From: Haloarcula rubripromontorii | GTDB taxonomy: Archaea > Halobacteriota > Halobacteria > Halobacteriales > Haloarculaceae | DNA: 64,000 nt | Reading direction: 5' to 3' | NCBI RefSeq assembly: GCF_001280425.1 | Contig: NZ_LIUF01000001.1 | Location: forward strand, 910,945 to 974,944 | The notes under the pieces: model-generated | Database searches by the model: none | What the model saw: the letters and a program-made list of their open reading frames with translations, nothing else | Told to the model about the DNA's origin: nothing | Part shown: positions 26,534 to 35,690 of the stretch, piece after piece | Numbering within the stretch: the stretch's first letter is position 1 | Layout: the number at the start of each line of letters is the position of its first letter | Program-made: the position numbers and the translations under genes

Positions 26534-27319
26534 TCACTCCATCTTCTCGAAGGTCGTCTCGGCCCACTGGACGGCGTAGTCAGCGCCGTACTCCAGATAC
26601 GCGTCGGTGTCGAGTGCGGCAAACGGCGCGGGCAGGTCCAGACCGTGTTTGACGCCACTGCAGGCGAGTTCGGTGGCCGCGGCGAACTCAGTCTGGCCCT
26701 GTGCAATCTCGCTGGGGAGGTCTTCGAGGCGGGGTTGCAGGCGCTCGCCGGCGTCGTCCCACGCCGCGTACAGGTCCGGGTAGTCGTCGGCCCAGTCGGT
26801 GAACTCCCCGCGGGTCTGGAGCCCGAGGTACGCCGTGTAAAGGGCTGCTGCGAGCTGGTACCGGGCATTGGCGTCGAGGTGGTCGTCAGTGGCAGCGACG
26901 AACGCCGGATACTGCTCGGCAAAAAAGCCCAGAAAATGCTCGGGCTCGTCGAGACTGACCTCGACCAGCGCTTCGGCGACGAGAAACGAGACGAACTCGT
27001 CCGGCGAGGTCTCCAGCCGCGGCTTGACAAACACGCAGGGCGGGACCGTCTGGCGCGTCCAGGCGACGCCGCCGTCGCCGGGCATCCCGATAGTGAGGCT
27101 GTTTCCGATGTACTCCTGTAGCACCTCTGGCGCTGTGGTCGGGAGCGACGCACCGTCGTAGGAGATCTGATCGAGGCTGTCGGTCACCAGCAGGAGTTCC
27201 TCGGCGACTGCGGGGTCCAGTGTCTCGAAGTCACGGTCGCAGTTCAGTACGAGCGTCTCCGGGGCGTAGGCCGCACGTACTGCCGGCAATTCGCCGGTCA
27301 GTGAACGCTCGGTGAACAT
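26534..27319 (-). CDS. Conserved haloarchaeal protein of unknown function
   Basis: A 261-residue soluble protein starting MFTERSLTGELPAVRAAY. The C-terminal two thirds are helical, with SFLVAEALVEVSLDEPEHFLGFF and RYQLAAALYTAYLG, and there are only two cysteines (in VLNCDRDF and ELACSGVKHG). I recognise no catalytic motif. The 31-codon membrane gene ends at the base just before its start, so the two form a tight pair. It is convergent with the upstream lipoprotein. Confidence 0.72.
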   Translation of the reverse strand: MFTERSLTGELPAVRAAYAPETLVLNCDRDFETLDPAVAEELLLVTDSLDQISYDGASLPTTAPEVLQEYIGNSLTIGMPGDGGVAWTRQTVPPCVFVKPRLETSPDEFVSFLVAEALVEVSLDEPEHFLGFFAEQYPAFVAATDDHLDANARYQLAAALYTAYLGLQTRGEFTDWADDYPDLYAAWDDAGERLQPRLEDLPSEIAQGQTEFAAATELACSGVKHGLDLPAPFAALDTDAYLEYGADYAVQWAETTFEKME

Positions 27320-27415
27320 CTACGCCGAGAACAGAGCGAGGTTGATGACGATACCGATCGACAGCAGTGCTGACACGCCGATTGTTCCGAGGACGATTTT
27401 CGTGGCTTTGCTCAT
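27320..27415 (-). CDS. Very small single-helix membrane protein (31 aa)
   Basis: The frame reads MSKATKIVLGTIGVSALLS followed by IGIVINLALFSA and a TAG stop. It has a short basic start and one hydrophobic helix to the C-terminus. The stop abuts the ATG of the next gene. Position, charge pattern and codon use favour a real gene, but it is below ordinary cut-offs. Confidence 0.6.
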   Translation of the reverse strand: MSKATKIVLGTIGVSALLSIGIVINLALFSA

Positions 27416-27486
27416 GTCAATGAGTATCCCGGGCCAGACATTAAAACTTGAGAAACGATTTTCGGGGTCCGCAGTGTTCGTCGAGT

Positions 27487-27873
27487 ATGCGCCGCGAACG
27501 CACTTCGACAGGCACCGACTGGGAGCAACAGGTCGGGTACTCGCGGGCGATACGTGCGGGTGACACTGTTCGCGTCGCCGGCACCATCGCCACTGACGAC
27601 GACGGCGAGGTCGTCGCGCCGGGTGACCCGTACGAACAGACGAAACACGCTTTCGATATCGTTACCGACGCGCTGTCAGATCTCGATGCGTCCATCGAGG
27701 ACGTGGTCCAGACACGGATGTACGTCACCGACATCGACGACCAGGAACGGGTTGGCGAGGCCCACAGCGAGTTCTTCGACGACGTTCGTCCCGTGGCGAC
27801 GATGGTGGAGGTGAGCGGGCTGGCGACACCCGAGGCCGTCGTCGAGGTCGAGGCCGTCGCGCAGGTCGGGTGA
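27487..27873 (+). CDS. Rid (RidA/YER057c/UK114) family protein
   Basis: A 128-residue protein of the trimeric Rid fold: YSRAIRAGDTVRVAGTIATDDD, QTRMYVTDIDD and VEVSGLATPEAVVEVEAVAQ. RidA enzymes hydrolyse reactive imines through an arginine in a PARS motif; here the matching place reads RPVATMVEVSG, so that arginine is absent. It is therefore more likely one of the Rid subgroups without classic imine deaminase activity. The start MRRERTSTG is chosen because the longer frame crosses the promoter of the divergent small gene. Confidence 0.87.
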   Translation: MRRERTSTGTDWEQQVGYSRAIRAGDTVRVAGTIATDDDGEVVAPGDPYEQTKHAFDIVTDALSDLDASIEDVVQTRMYVTDIDDQERVGEAHSEFFDDVRPVATMVEVSGLATPEAVVEVEAVAQVG

Positions 27874-27900
27874 GCGGTCGACGGCGGCCCGCAGACGGGC

Positions 27901-29370
27901 TCAGTCGTCGGCCGTACCCACGCCCGCCTGCCTGGCCACGTCACGCCACCCGCCGGACCAGAACCGGCCCGCGTTGACCGCGGCCTTCAGGTAGAAGTCG
28001 CCGACGAGCGCGGCGAACACCGCCGGGAGCCCGAGGCCGAGTCCCGGTGAGACGGCGACACCGAGGACCGGAACCGTCACGACGAACGACGACGGCAGGG
28101 CGAGCGCGGCCACCGGGAGCCGGTAGCAGTAGCCGCCCAGCACAGTCCCGTACAGCGGCCAGCGGGTGTCGCCAGCGCCCCGCAGGCTCCCCCGCATCGT
28201 CCGCGAAATCGAGAAGCCGGCGACGAGCAGGCCGAACACGCGGACGAACGCCGCCGCCAGGTCGGGGTAGGCGGTCCCGAACAGGCCGACGATGGGGCGG
28301 GCCAGAACCACCAGCAAGAGCGCCACGACGAGCTGGACGGCCAGTGCCACCCGGAGCGACTGCCAGCCATAGGCGGTCGCCTCGCCCTCGTCGCCGGCTC
28401 CCAGGGACTGCCCGACGAGCGTCGACGCGGCGGTCGCGTACCCCCACGCCGGCATCAGCGCGAGCAGCATCACGCGGCGGCCGATGGCGTAGGCCGCGAG
28501 CGTCGGCGTCCCCAGCACGCCCAGGATGAACAGGAACGGGAAGCGGGCGAACGTCTGGAGCAGGCGCATCCCGGTCAGCGGGAGGGCGACGCGGACGATT
28601 TCCCGCACGAGGTCGGCGCTGAACTGCGGGCCGCCCGGCCGGAGCGTGACGACGTACCGGCCCGACAGCAGGAGCCCGAGAAATATCACCGCCGCGAGCG
28701 TGTTCGCGATGGTCGTCCCCCACGCCGCGCCGGCGATGCCGAGTTCGGGGAACGGGCCGACCCCGAAGATGAGGACGGCGTTGAGCGCGACGTTCGTCGG
28801 CAGCGTGAGCAGGCGGACGTACATCAGCGTCCGGGTGTCGGCGCTGCCGGCCAGCGCGCGGGCGGCGACCATGCTCCAGAATCGCGGGGCCAGCGACAGC
28901 ATCACGATGGCGAGATACGTCGCGCCGAAGCGGATGGTCGCCGGGTCGTCGGTGAGCACGCCCACGAGTAGCTCCGGATAGCGCCAGCAGATCGCCGACA
29001 GCGGAACGGAAATGAGCAGCGCGATCCACAGCGACTGCTTGACGGCGAGGTTCGCCCGCTCGGGCTGGTCGGCTCCCTGGAGCCGCGAGACGACGCTAAT
29101 CGTCCCCGAGGAGACCGCTAGCGAGAGTCCGAACCCGACGAAGTAGTACTGAAAGCCCAGTTCGAGGCCGGCGATGGCCGCGTCGCCGAGCGCCAGGCCG
29201 ACCATCAGGAAGTCGGCGAGGCGAAGCAGGATGCGGAGGCCGCCGGTGACCATCACCGGCGCGGCGAGGTCGGTCGCGGCGGTCGCCTTCTCGCGGTCGA
29301 CGAGCCCCGCGCTGGCCAGCATCGCGGGGAACGCGGTCAGCAGACGGCGGAGAGGGCCACCGCTCGGCAT
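27901..29370 (-). CDS. MATE-family multidrug/sodium exporter
   Basis: A 489-residue, 12-helix MATE transporter. Two halves are visible: LRILLRLADFLMVGLALG, GLSLAVSSGTISVVSRLQGA in the first and LRLLQTFARFPFLFILG-type sequence with AASTLVGQSLGAGDEGEA in the second. That second motif, QSLGAG, recurs across the family. It would export cationic compounds using a Na+ or H+ gradient; the specific cargo is unknown. The first 30 residues are a soluble extension. Its start is 84 bp from the divergent hotdog-fold gene. Confidence 0.88.
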   Translation of the reverse strand: MPSGGPLRRLLTAFPAMLASAGLVDREKATAATDLAAPVMVTGGLRILLRLADFLMVGLALGDAAIAGLELGFQYYFVGFGLSLAVSSGTISVVSRLQGADQPERANLAVKQSLWIALLISVPLSAICWRYPELLVGVLTDDPATIRFGATYLAIVMLSLAPRFWSMVAARALAGSADTRTLMYVRLLTLPTNVALNAVLIFGVGPFPELGIAGAAWGTTIANTLAAVIFLGLLLSGRYVVTLRPGGPQFSADLVREIVRVALPLTGMRLLQTFARFPFLFILGVLGTPTLAAYAIGRRVMLLALMPAWGYATAASTLVGQSLGAGDEGEATAYGWQSLRVALAVQLVVALLLVVLARPIVGLFGTAYPDLAAAFVRVFGLLVAGFSISRTMRGSLRGAGDTRWPLYGTVLGGYCYRLPVAALALPSSFVVTVPVLGVAVSPGLGLGLPAVFAALVGDFYLKAAVNAGRFWSGGWRDVARQAGVGTADD

Positions 29371-29453
29371 CGCCCTGATCTCGGTGGTCCAGCCCCCTGT
29401 GGGTTTCGGGACGAGGCCGTGGCTTTTTCGGGCACAGCGCCGACAGCCCGCAC

Positions 29454-29894
29454 ATGCCTCCCGTCGAAGCCGGCGAGACGTTCACCGAGACGCGGACGTT
29501 CCGGCCCGAAGACGTCGACCAGTTCGCCGTCCTCTCCGGCGACGACCAGGCCCGCCACACCGACCCCGACGCGGAGGGTCGGCGGATGGTTCAGGGGTTG
29601 CTCACCGCGTCACTGCTTACCAGCATCGGCGGGGACCTCGAAGTGCTCGCCTCGCGGATGGACCTGCGGTTCCAGCGGCCGGTGTACACCGGCCAGCCGC
29701 TGGTCTGTGAACTGACGGTGACGAGCGTGGAGCCACGGGCCGACGGCGGCGTGGCCATCGTCGGCGACGTGACCGTCCGGCGCGTCGACCGCGGCGACGA
29801 AGCCGACCGGGCTGACGCGACCGCCGCGGAACCGGCCGGCGGGGACGGCACCGTCGTCCTCGAAGCCACCGTCGAAGGAATAATCAGGGAATGA
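29454..29894 (+). CDS. MaoC-like hotdog-fold protein
   Basis: A 146-residue protein. FTETRTFRPEDVDQFAVLSGDDQARHTDP and RRMVQGLLTASLLTSIGGD match the N-terminal half of MaoC-type enoyl-CoA hydratases, while LRFQRPVYTGQPLVCELTVTSVEP gives the hotdog helix and strands. The usual catalytic N-x-H of the hydratases (as in SGDTNPLH) is altered to SGDDQARH: the histidine stays but the Asn/Pro context is lost, so activity is uncertain. The 3' end overlaps the convergent ferredoxin gene by 11 bp. Confidence 0.75.
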   Translation: MPPVEAGETFTETRTFRPEDVDQFAVLSGDDQARHTDPDAEGRRMVQGLLTASLLTSIGGDLEVLASRMDLRFQRPVYTGQPLVCELTVTSVEPRADGGVAIVGDVTVRRVDRGDEADRADATAAEPAGGDGTVVLEATVEGIIRE

Positions 29895-30129
29895 GCTGTT
29901 CGCCGTCGTCGTCGTAGACGGTGATGGCGTCGACCGGGCAGGACCGGGCGGCGAACTTCGCGTCCAGTTCGGCGTCGTCCGGGACCTCCCGGACAAACAC
30001 GTCTTCGTCCTGTTCTTCGCTGTCCGCCAGCACCGCTTTGCCGGCGTCCTCGTCGCGTTCGAAGGCGTCCCACTCCGCGACACACTGGAACATCCCGATA
30101 CAGGTGTCGTAGTCGTACTCGACTCGCAT
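29884..30129 (-). CDS. Small ferredoxin, probably [3Fe-4S] type
   Basis: An 81-residue protein starting MRVEYDYDTCIGMFQC. Cysteines are at 10, 16 and 64 (SCPVDAITV). That is three cysteines only, the pattern of single-cluster ferredoxins binding [3Fe-4S] or an incomplete site, rather than two [4Fe-4S] sets. The acidic insert between them is haloarchaeal. It may serve a monooxygenase or reductase that is not in the neighbourhood. The start is the ATG at 30129; longer upstream frame lies in the hel308 promoter. Confidence 0.85.
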   Translation of the reverse strand: MRVEYDYDTCIGMFQCVAEWDAFERDEDAGKAVLADSEEQDEDVFVREVPDDAELDAKFAARSCPVDAITVYDDDGEQLIP

Positions 30130-30211
30130 ACCTCGTGTTAGCCGCTCGCGGGCAAAGGCGTTCCCCTCGGTGCTCGATGGGCCAGCGGACCGAGCGGGTG
30201 CAGTGCGACAG

Positions 30212-30217
30212 TTTAAA
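30212..30217 (+). promoter_or_regulatory. TATA box of hel308
   Basis: TTTAAA lies 27-32 nt before the ATG at 30244, giving a leaderless-type transcript for hel308 and cgi121. Confidence 0.55.
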
Positions 30218-30243
30218 TCGGGGCAGGACCCAATCGGGGTGTA

Positions 30244-32640
30244 ATGGACGTTGCGGACCTGCCGGGCGTGCCCGAGTGGCTCCCGGACCACCTGCGCGAC
30301 GACGGCATCGAGGAGCTGTATCCGCCACAGGCCGAGGCCGTCGAGGCCGGCGTCACCGAGGGGGAGAACCTGGTCGCGTCGATTCCGACGGCCAGCGGGA
30401 AGACGCTCATCGCCGAGCTAGCGATGCTCTCTTCGGTCGCTCGCGGCGGCAAGGCACTGTACATCGTTCCGCTGCGGGCGCTGGCAAGCGAGAAGCAGGC
30501 CGACTTCGAGGAGTTCGAACAGTACGGCCTCGACATCGGTGTCTCGACGGGCAACTACGAGTCGGAGGGCGGGTGGCTCGCGGACAAGGACATCGTCGTC
30601 GCCACCAGCGAGAAAGTGGACTCGCTCGTGCGCAACGACGCCCCCTGGATAGAGGACCTCACCTGCGTCGTCACCGACGAGGTCCACCTCGTGGACGACG
30701 GCGAGCGCGGGCCGACGCTGGAGGTGACGCTGGCGAAGCTCCGGCGGCTCAATCCCGACCTGCAGACGGTGGCGCTGTCGGCGACCATCGGCAACGCCGA
30801 AGCGCTGGCGACGTGGCTCGACGCGGGCCTCGTCGACTCCGACTGGCGGCCCATCGACCTCCAGAAGGGGGTTCACTACGGGCAGGCGCTGCATCTCGAA
30901 GACGGGAGCCAGCAGCGCCTTTCGGTGCAGAATAACGAGAAACAGACGGCGGCCATCGTCCGGGATACGCTGGAAGACGACGGGTCGACGCTGGTGTTTG
31001 TCAACTCCCGGCGCAACGCCGAGGCGGCGGCGGGCCGGCTGGCAAACACCGTCCGGCCCCACCTCACCGATGAGGAGCGGGCCCAACTGGCCAACATCGC
31101 CGAGGAGATCCGCGACGTGAGCGATACCGAGACGAGCGACGACCTCGCGGACGCCGTCGCGGGCGGGGCGGCGTTCCACCACGCCGGCCTCTCGCGAGGC
31201 CACCGCGAACTCGTCGAGGACGCCTTCCGGGACCGGCTGGTGAAGGTCGTCTGTGCGACGCCGACGCTCGCGGCCGGCGTCAACACGCCCTCGCGCCGCG
31301 TCGTCGTCCGCGACTGGCGGCGCTACGACGGCTCGGCCGGCGGGATGGCCCCGTTGTCCGTACTGGAGGTCCACCAGATGATGGGGCGGGCCGGCCGGCC
31401 GGGGCTAGACCCCTACGGCGAGGCGGTCCTCATCGCGTCCAGCCACGACGAGGTGGACGAGCTGTTCGAGCGGTACGTCTGGGCCGATCCCGAGCCGGTC
31501 CGGTCGAAACTGGCCGCCGAGCCGGCCCTGCGGACGCACATCCTCGCGACCGTCGCCTCCGGCTTCGCCCGCTCGCGGTCGGGCCTGCTCGAATTCCTCG
31601 AACAGACGCTGTACGCCAGCCAGACCGACGAGGGCGGCCAGCTCGAACGGGTCGTCGACGACGTGCTCACGTACCTCCAGCGCAACGACTTTCTGGAAAT
31701 CGACGACGGGGAACTGGACGCCACGTCGCTGGGCCACACCGTCTCGCGGCTCTATCTGGACCCGATGAGCGCCGCCGAAATCGTCGACGGCCTGCGGGAC
31801 TGGGAACGGGGAGCCAGCGATAGCACGTCGGCAAGTGGGTCGCCGGCTGACACGCAAGCGGAACCGCCAGCGGACAGCGGCTTCACAACCGCAAGCGAAC
31901 TGGCCGAGGACGCTCACGAAAGCGACGACGACAGGGACCCGGACGATATCTCAGCGCTGGGCCTGTACCATCTCGTCTCGCGCACGCCGGACATGTACCA
32001 GCTGTACCTCCGCTCGGGCGACCGCGAGGAGTACGAGATGGAACTGTTCGAGCGCGAGCAGGAGCTACTCGGCCCCACGCCCTCGGAGTTCGAGGAGGGC
32101 CGCTTCGAGGACTGGCTCTCGGCGCTGAAGACTGCCCGGCTGCTCGAAGACTGGGCGACGGAGGTCGACGAGGCGACCATCACGGAGCGGTACGGCGTCG
32201 GCCCGGGCGACATCCGCGGGAAGGTCGAGACGGCCCAGTGGCTGCTGGGGGCCGCCGAATCGCTGGCCAGCGAGGTCGACCTAGACGCCGCGCGGGCCAT
32301 CAGCGAGGCCCGCATCCGCGTCGAACACGGTGTCCGCGAGGAGCTGGTCGACCTGGCCGGCGTCCGCGGCGTCGGCCGCAAGCGTGCCCGCCGGCTGTTC
32401 CAGGCCGGTATCACCGACCGCGCCGAACTCCGGGACGCCGAGAAACCGGTCGTGCTGGCGGCGCTCCGGGGCCGCCGGAAGACGGCTGAGAACGTGCTGG
32501 AAAACGCCGGTCACCGTGACCCGTCGATGGAGGGCGTCGAGCCCGCGGCGGACGTCTCGGTCGACCTCGACGACGGCGAAACGGACACGAACGAGGAAGC
32601 GACGGCAAGCGACGACCAGTCCAGTCTAGGTGATTTCTAA
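30244..32640 (+). CDS. hel308: ATP-dependent DNA helicase Hel308 (HelQ)
   Basis: A 798-residue superfamily 2 helicase of stalled replication forks. The Q-like YPPQAEAV precedes PTASGKT (48-54, motif I); TDEVHLVDD is motif II (DExH), and [10 protein letters not shown] motif [17 protein letters not shown] and [10 protein letters not shown] give motifs IV-VI. The C-terminal winged helix, ratchet and HhH domains follow; the tail [18 protein letters not shown] is the HhH. An acidic insert of about 50 residues (520-570, [12 protein letters not shown]) is a halophile addition. The last bases overlap the start of cgi121. Confidence 0.96.
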   Translation: MDVADLPGVPEWLPDHLRDDGIEELYPPQAEAVEAGVTEGENLVASIPTASGKTLIAELAMLSSVARGGKALYIVPLRALASEKQADFEEFEQYGLDIGVSTGNYESEGGWLADKDIVVATSEKVDSLVRNDAPWIEDLTCVVTDEVHLVDDGERGPTLEVTLAKLRRLNPDLQTVALSATIGNAEALATWLDAGLVDSDWRPIDLQKGVHYGQALHLEDGSQQRLSVQNNEKQTAAIVRDTLEDDGSTLVFVNSRRNAEAAAGRLANTVRPHLTDEERAQLANIAEEIRDVSDTETSDDLADAVAGGAAFHHAGLSRGHRELVEDAFRDRLVKVVCATPTLAAGVNTPSRRVVVRDWRRYDGSAGGMAPLSVLEVHQMMGRAGRPGLDPYGEAVLIASSHDEVDELFERYVWADPEPVRSKLAAEPALRTHILATVASGFARSRSGLLEFLEQTLYASQTDEGGQLERVVDDVLTYLQRNDFLEIDDGELDATSLGHTVSRLYLDPMSAAEIVDGLRDWERGASDSTSASGSPADTQAEPPADSGFTTASELAEDAHESDDDRDPDDISALGLYHLVSRTPDMYQLYLRSGDREEYEMELFEREQELLGPTPSEFEEGRFEDWLSALKTARLLEDWATEVDEATITERYGVGPGDIRGKVETAQWLLGAAESLASEVDLDAARAISEARIRVEHGVREELVDLAGVRGVGRKRARRLFQAGITDRAELRDAEKPVVLAALRGRRKTAENVLENAGHRDPSMEGVEPAADVSVDLDDGETDTNEEATASDDQSSLGDF

Positions 32641-33167
32641 TGGAGGTTGTCGAAGGCACTGCTGAAATCGACGAGGTGGGGTCGTTCGTGGAGACGCTCG
32701 GCGCTATCAGCGACCGCCACGGCGTCACGGTGCAGGCGTTCGACGCCCGCTACGTCGCGGACCGTGCCCATCTCGAACTGGCCGTCGACCTCGCCGCCCG
32801 AGCGCACGCCCGCGACGACGCCATCGCCGACGACTTCGGCGTCGAGATACTGCTGTACGCGGCCGGTCGCCGCCAGATAAACCGCGCGCTGACGATGGGC
32901 GTCAGTGAGGGGCACTGTCCCGTCGTGGCTGTCGTCGTCGACCCCGACGCGGACGGTTCCCACATGGGCAAAAACGGGGCTGGGGACATCGGCGCGGCCG
33001 CAGACGAGGTTCGTGACCGCCTCGCGCCCGCGTCGACGGTCGGCGAGTACGACGAGGACCGCGTCCGGTCGTTTTTCGACGTGACCGACACCGAACTCGC
33101 CGCGACGGCCGGCGGCCTCCCCGACGCCGTCCGGGAGCGGGTCGCGTTGTTGCCGGTCGAGAAGTAG
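32640..33167 (+). CDS. cgi121: KEOPS complex subunit Cgi121
   Basis: A 175-residue subunit of the KEOPS complex, which transfers threonylcarbamoyl to A37 of ANN-decoding tRNAs; Cgi121 binds tRNA and stimulates the kinase-like Bud32. The pattern DRAHLELAVDLAARAHARDDAIADDFGVEILLYAAGRRQINRA is split here as AIADDFGVEILLYAAGRRQI, the family's signature region. Its ATG overlaps the hel308 stop by 1 bp, the long-known archaeal Hel308-Cgi121 pairing, so they are co-translated. Other KEOPS subunits are not in the window. Confidence 0.92.
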   Translation: MEVVEGTAEIDEVGSFVETLGAISDRHGVTVQAFDARYVADRAHLELAVDLAARAHARDDAIADDFGVEILLYAAGRRQINRALTMGVSEGHCPVVAVVVDPDADGSHMGKNGAGDIGAAADEVRDRLAPASTVGEYDEDRVRSFFDVTDTELAATAGGLPDAVRERVALLPVEK

Positions 33168-33205
33168 CGATAGTGTTTTTGACGACGAGTGTGTTATTTC
33201 CACAC

Positions 33206-33493
33206 ATGAATCCACAGCGGACGGCACGGCAGCGGGCCAGCGAACGCGCCCGCCGGGTCGAAGCGACGGTCGGCCGCACCACCGGCGGCGACGCGTACCC
33301 GGTCCGCGTGGAGGAACTGGCAGACGAGTACGGCAGCACCACGCCACCCGCCGAGGACCGCCCGGCCGCGCTTGCTCACAGCACCGACGGCGAATTCGAC
33401 TCGCCGACGGAGGTCCGGGCGGCCATCCAGCAGGCGACAGCGCGGGACAGCGCCCGCACAGCAGCGACGTTCGACGAGCGCGAGCAGTCGTGA
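33206..33493 (+). CDS. Small haloarchaeal protein, DUF5789-like
   Basis: A 95-residue acidic protein. The central part YPVRVEELADEYG resembles the haloarchaeal DUF5789 core (YPV-x-x-EEL-x-x-EYG), a match made from memory. The C-terminal part, SPTEVRAAIQQATARD, is helical. A GTGTTATTTCC element about 15-20 nt upstream provides a possible promoter. The stop overlaps the GTG start of the oxidoreductase gene, so the two are likely co-expressed. A partial copy of the same family may end the window at 64000. Confidence 0.65.
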   Translation: MNPQRTARQRASERARRVEATVGRTTGGDAYPVRVEELADEYGSTTPPAEDRPAALAHSTDGEFDSPTEVRAAIQQATARDSARTAATFDEREQS

Positions 33494-34794
33494 CTGCGCT
33501 GGAGACGCCGCTGTCCATCGGCGGCGTCGAGGTCCCCAACCGGCTGTATCGCGCACCGGTACTGGAGTGTGCCGGCAACGGCGAGGGGGCGGTCGACACC
33601 CTCGTCGACGAACTCGAACCGACGGCCGCCTCCGGGGTCGGCCTCCTCTTCCAGGGCGCGAGCATCGTCACCGACCGCGGTGGCTGCGCCGCGCCGAACA
33701 TGACGCGGGTCCACGACCCGGCCTTCGTCGAGCGGCTCTCCCGGCTCACCGGAGCGGTCCACGACCACGGGGGCCGAATCTTCCTGCAACTGGCCCACGG
33801 CGGCCTCCGGAGCATGGCGACCTGGCACGCCGAGTACCGCCGACGGCACCCGGACCAGCGCCAACTGGCCGTCAGCCGCCCGCCCTGGCAACTCCGGGCG
33901 CTCGACCGGGCCGGCCTGATATCCCTGCGACCGGACGTGCTATCGACCGGCGAGGTGTGGGACCTGGCCGAGCAGTTCGGCCGGTGTGCCGGCTACGCCG
34001 TCGACGCCGGCTACGACGGCATCCACCTCTCGGCGGCGAACATGAGCCTGATCCAGCAGTTCCTCTCGCCGTTCTACAATCGCCGGGACGACGAGTTCGG
34101 CGACGGCGTCCGGTTCCTCGAAGCGATTCACGACGCCGTCCGCGACCACGCCGGGGACGTGCCGCTGGTCACGAAGGTCCCCGCGGAGACCGCTGCACCG
34201 GCTTTCGTTCGAAGGCACCTTTCCCGGGCCGACGGTGTGAGCATCGCCGAGCGGGCGGCGGCCATCGGCTACGACGGACTCGTCCCGGTCGAGGTGTCGC
34301 CGTTCTGGGACATGAGCATCGTCCGCGGCGCGTTCCCCGACCGCGCTTGGGCGGCCAGCGACCTGCAGGACGACTATGCGGCGGTCTTCGGCGGCCGACT
34401 GCGAGCGCACGCTGTCCAACTGCTCAACAGACTGCAGGCCCGCCGGTTCGGCCGCGACCCGGGCTGGAACGCCGCGTTCTGTCGGGCGGTCCGCGAGCGC
34501 GTGGACGTGCCGGTCCTGCTTGAGGGCGGACTCCGGACGCGCGCCGACTGCGACCGGTATCTCGGCGCGACCGGGGCCGCCCCCGCCGCCGACGCTGTCG
34601 GGATGGCCCGCCCCTTCTACGCGGAGCCGCGGCTCGGCGCGCGCCTGCTCGACGGCGCGGACGCGCTGTGTGAGAGCTGTAACAACTGCACCGTGCCACA
34701 GGTCACCGGCGAGCCAGGCCGGTGTCGGACGCCGGCCGTCGTCCGCGAACAGGCCCGGCTCCGAAAGGACGGTGCGTACGAGCGAACCGAGTGA
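33490..34794 (+). CDS. NADH:flavin oxidoreductase (old yellow enzyme family)
   Basis: A 434-residue TIM-barrel FMN enzyme. VPNRLYRAPVLE binds FMN, FLQLAHGG and GYAVDAGYDGIHLSAAN are family landmarks, followed by FLSPFYNRRDDEFG and LLEGGLRT with VGMARPFYAEP. A cysteine set at the end (CESCNNC, then RC) resembles the [4Fe-4S]-binding region of dienoyl-CoA reductase-like members, though the spacing is truncated and the C-terminal NADPH domain is missing. The GTG start overlaps the stop of the preceding gene. The substrate, probably an alpha,beta-unsaturated compound, is not defined. Confidence 0.85.
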   Translation: MTALETPLSIGGVEVPNRLYRAPVLECAGNGEGAVDTLVDELEPTAASGVGLLFQGASIVTDRGGCAAPNMTRVHDPAFVERLSRLTGAVHDHGGRIFLQLAHGGLRSMATWHAEYRRRHPDQRQLAVSRPPWQLRALDRAGLISLRPDVLSTGEVWDLAEQFGRCAGYAVDAGYDGIHLSAANMSLIQQFLSPFYNRRDDEFGDGVRFLEAIHDAVRDHAGDVPLVTKVPAETAAPAFVRRHLSRADGVSIAERAAAIGYDGLVPVEVSPFWDMSIVRGAFPDRAWAASDLQDDYAAVFGGRLRAHAVQLLNRLQARRFGRDPGWNAAFCRAVRERVDVPVLLEGGLRTRADCDRYLGATGAAPAADAVGMARPFYAEPRLGARLLDGADALCESCNNCTVPQVTGEPGRCRTPAVVREQARLRKDGAYERTE

Positions 34795-34846
34795 CGGGCT
34801 GTCGGAACTGAAAGGCTGATACGCGTCCGGTCCCGAACGAACGCCG

Positions 34847-35689
34847 ATGACTACAGGGATTCGGTCCGAACGCGTCGAACTCTCCGTCGACGGTGAGGAC
34901 GTCGACATCCACTACCGGACCGGCGGCGAGGGACCGCCTCTGGTGTTTCTCCACGGCATCGGGCTGGACGCCGCGACCGTCTCGTGGCGGCACGCGCTCC
35001 CCGCGCTCGCGCCGGATCGAACGGTGTACGCGCTCGATTTGCCGGGCCACGGCGACAGCGACAAGCCCGACCGCGCGTACACGACCGACTACTACCTGGA
35101 GACCCTCGCCGAGTTCCTCGACGCGCTCGGCATCGAGGAGCCCGCGCTGGCCGGCCTCTCGATGGGCGGCGCAATCGCGCTCGGCCACGCGCTCGATGGT
35201 GGTCCCGTCGAGCGGCTGGTGCTGGTCGACAGCTACGGACTGGGAGCCGATGCCTACTGGCGGACAGCGGCCAGCAGCGTCCTGCAGACCCCGATAGTCG
35301 GGAACATGCTCTGGCAGGGCGTCGGATCGTCCCAGTCGGCGATCCGAAACAGTCTCCGAAGTATGAGTCCCGGCGAACCGCCACAGCAACTGGTCGAGGA
35401 CGTCAATAGCGCTGTCGACCGACAGACCGTCCGGGCGATGCGGCGCTGGCAGCGCAGCGAGTTTCAGTGGTGTGGGTTCCGGACCGACTACTCCGACCGA
35501 TTAGCGGAACTAGACGTGCCGACGATGCTGATTCACGGGGCTGTCGACCCGCTGCTCCCCCGTCGATGGTCCGAGCGGGCGGCTGGGATGGTCACCGATA
35601 GCACGCTGAAAATATTCGACGACTGCGGGCACTGTCCACCGCGGGAACATCCCGACCGTTTCAACCGGGCCGTTCGAGCGTTCTGCTGA
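34847..35689 (+). CDS. Alpha/beta hydrolase
   Basis: A 280-residue hydrolase. VFLHGIGLD gives the HG oxyanion motif, LDLPGHGDSDKPD a strand-turn, AGLSMGGAIAL the serine nucleophile, MLIHGAVDPLLP the aspartate and CGHCPPREHP the histidine. This pattern is close to haloalkane dehalogenase/meta-cleavage hydrolase relatives, but with Ser the enzyme is an esterase-like hydrolase. It is convergent with maoC, leaving 1 bp. Position next to the PHA genes suggests but does not prove a link to lipid or PHA metabolism. Confidence 0.85.
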   Translation: MTTGIRSERVELSVDGEDVDIHYRTGGEGPPLVFLHGIGLDAATVSWRHALPALAPDRTVYALDLPGHGDSDKPDRAYTTDYYLETLAEFLDALGIEEPALAGLSMGGAIALGHALDGGPVERLVLVDSYGLGADAYWRTAASSVLQTPIVGNMLWQGVGSSQSAIRNSLRSMSPGEPPQQLVEDVNSAVDRQTVRAMRRWQRSEFQWCGFRTDYSDRLAELDVPTMLIHGAVDPLLPRRWSERAAGMVTDSTLKIFDDCGHCPPREHPDRFNRAVRAFC

Positions 35690-35690
35690 G

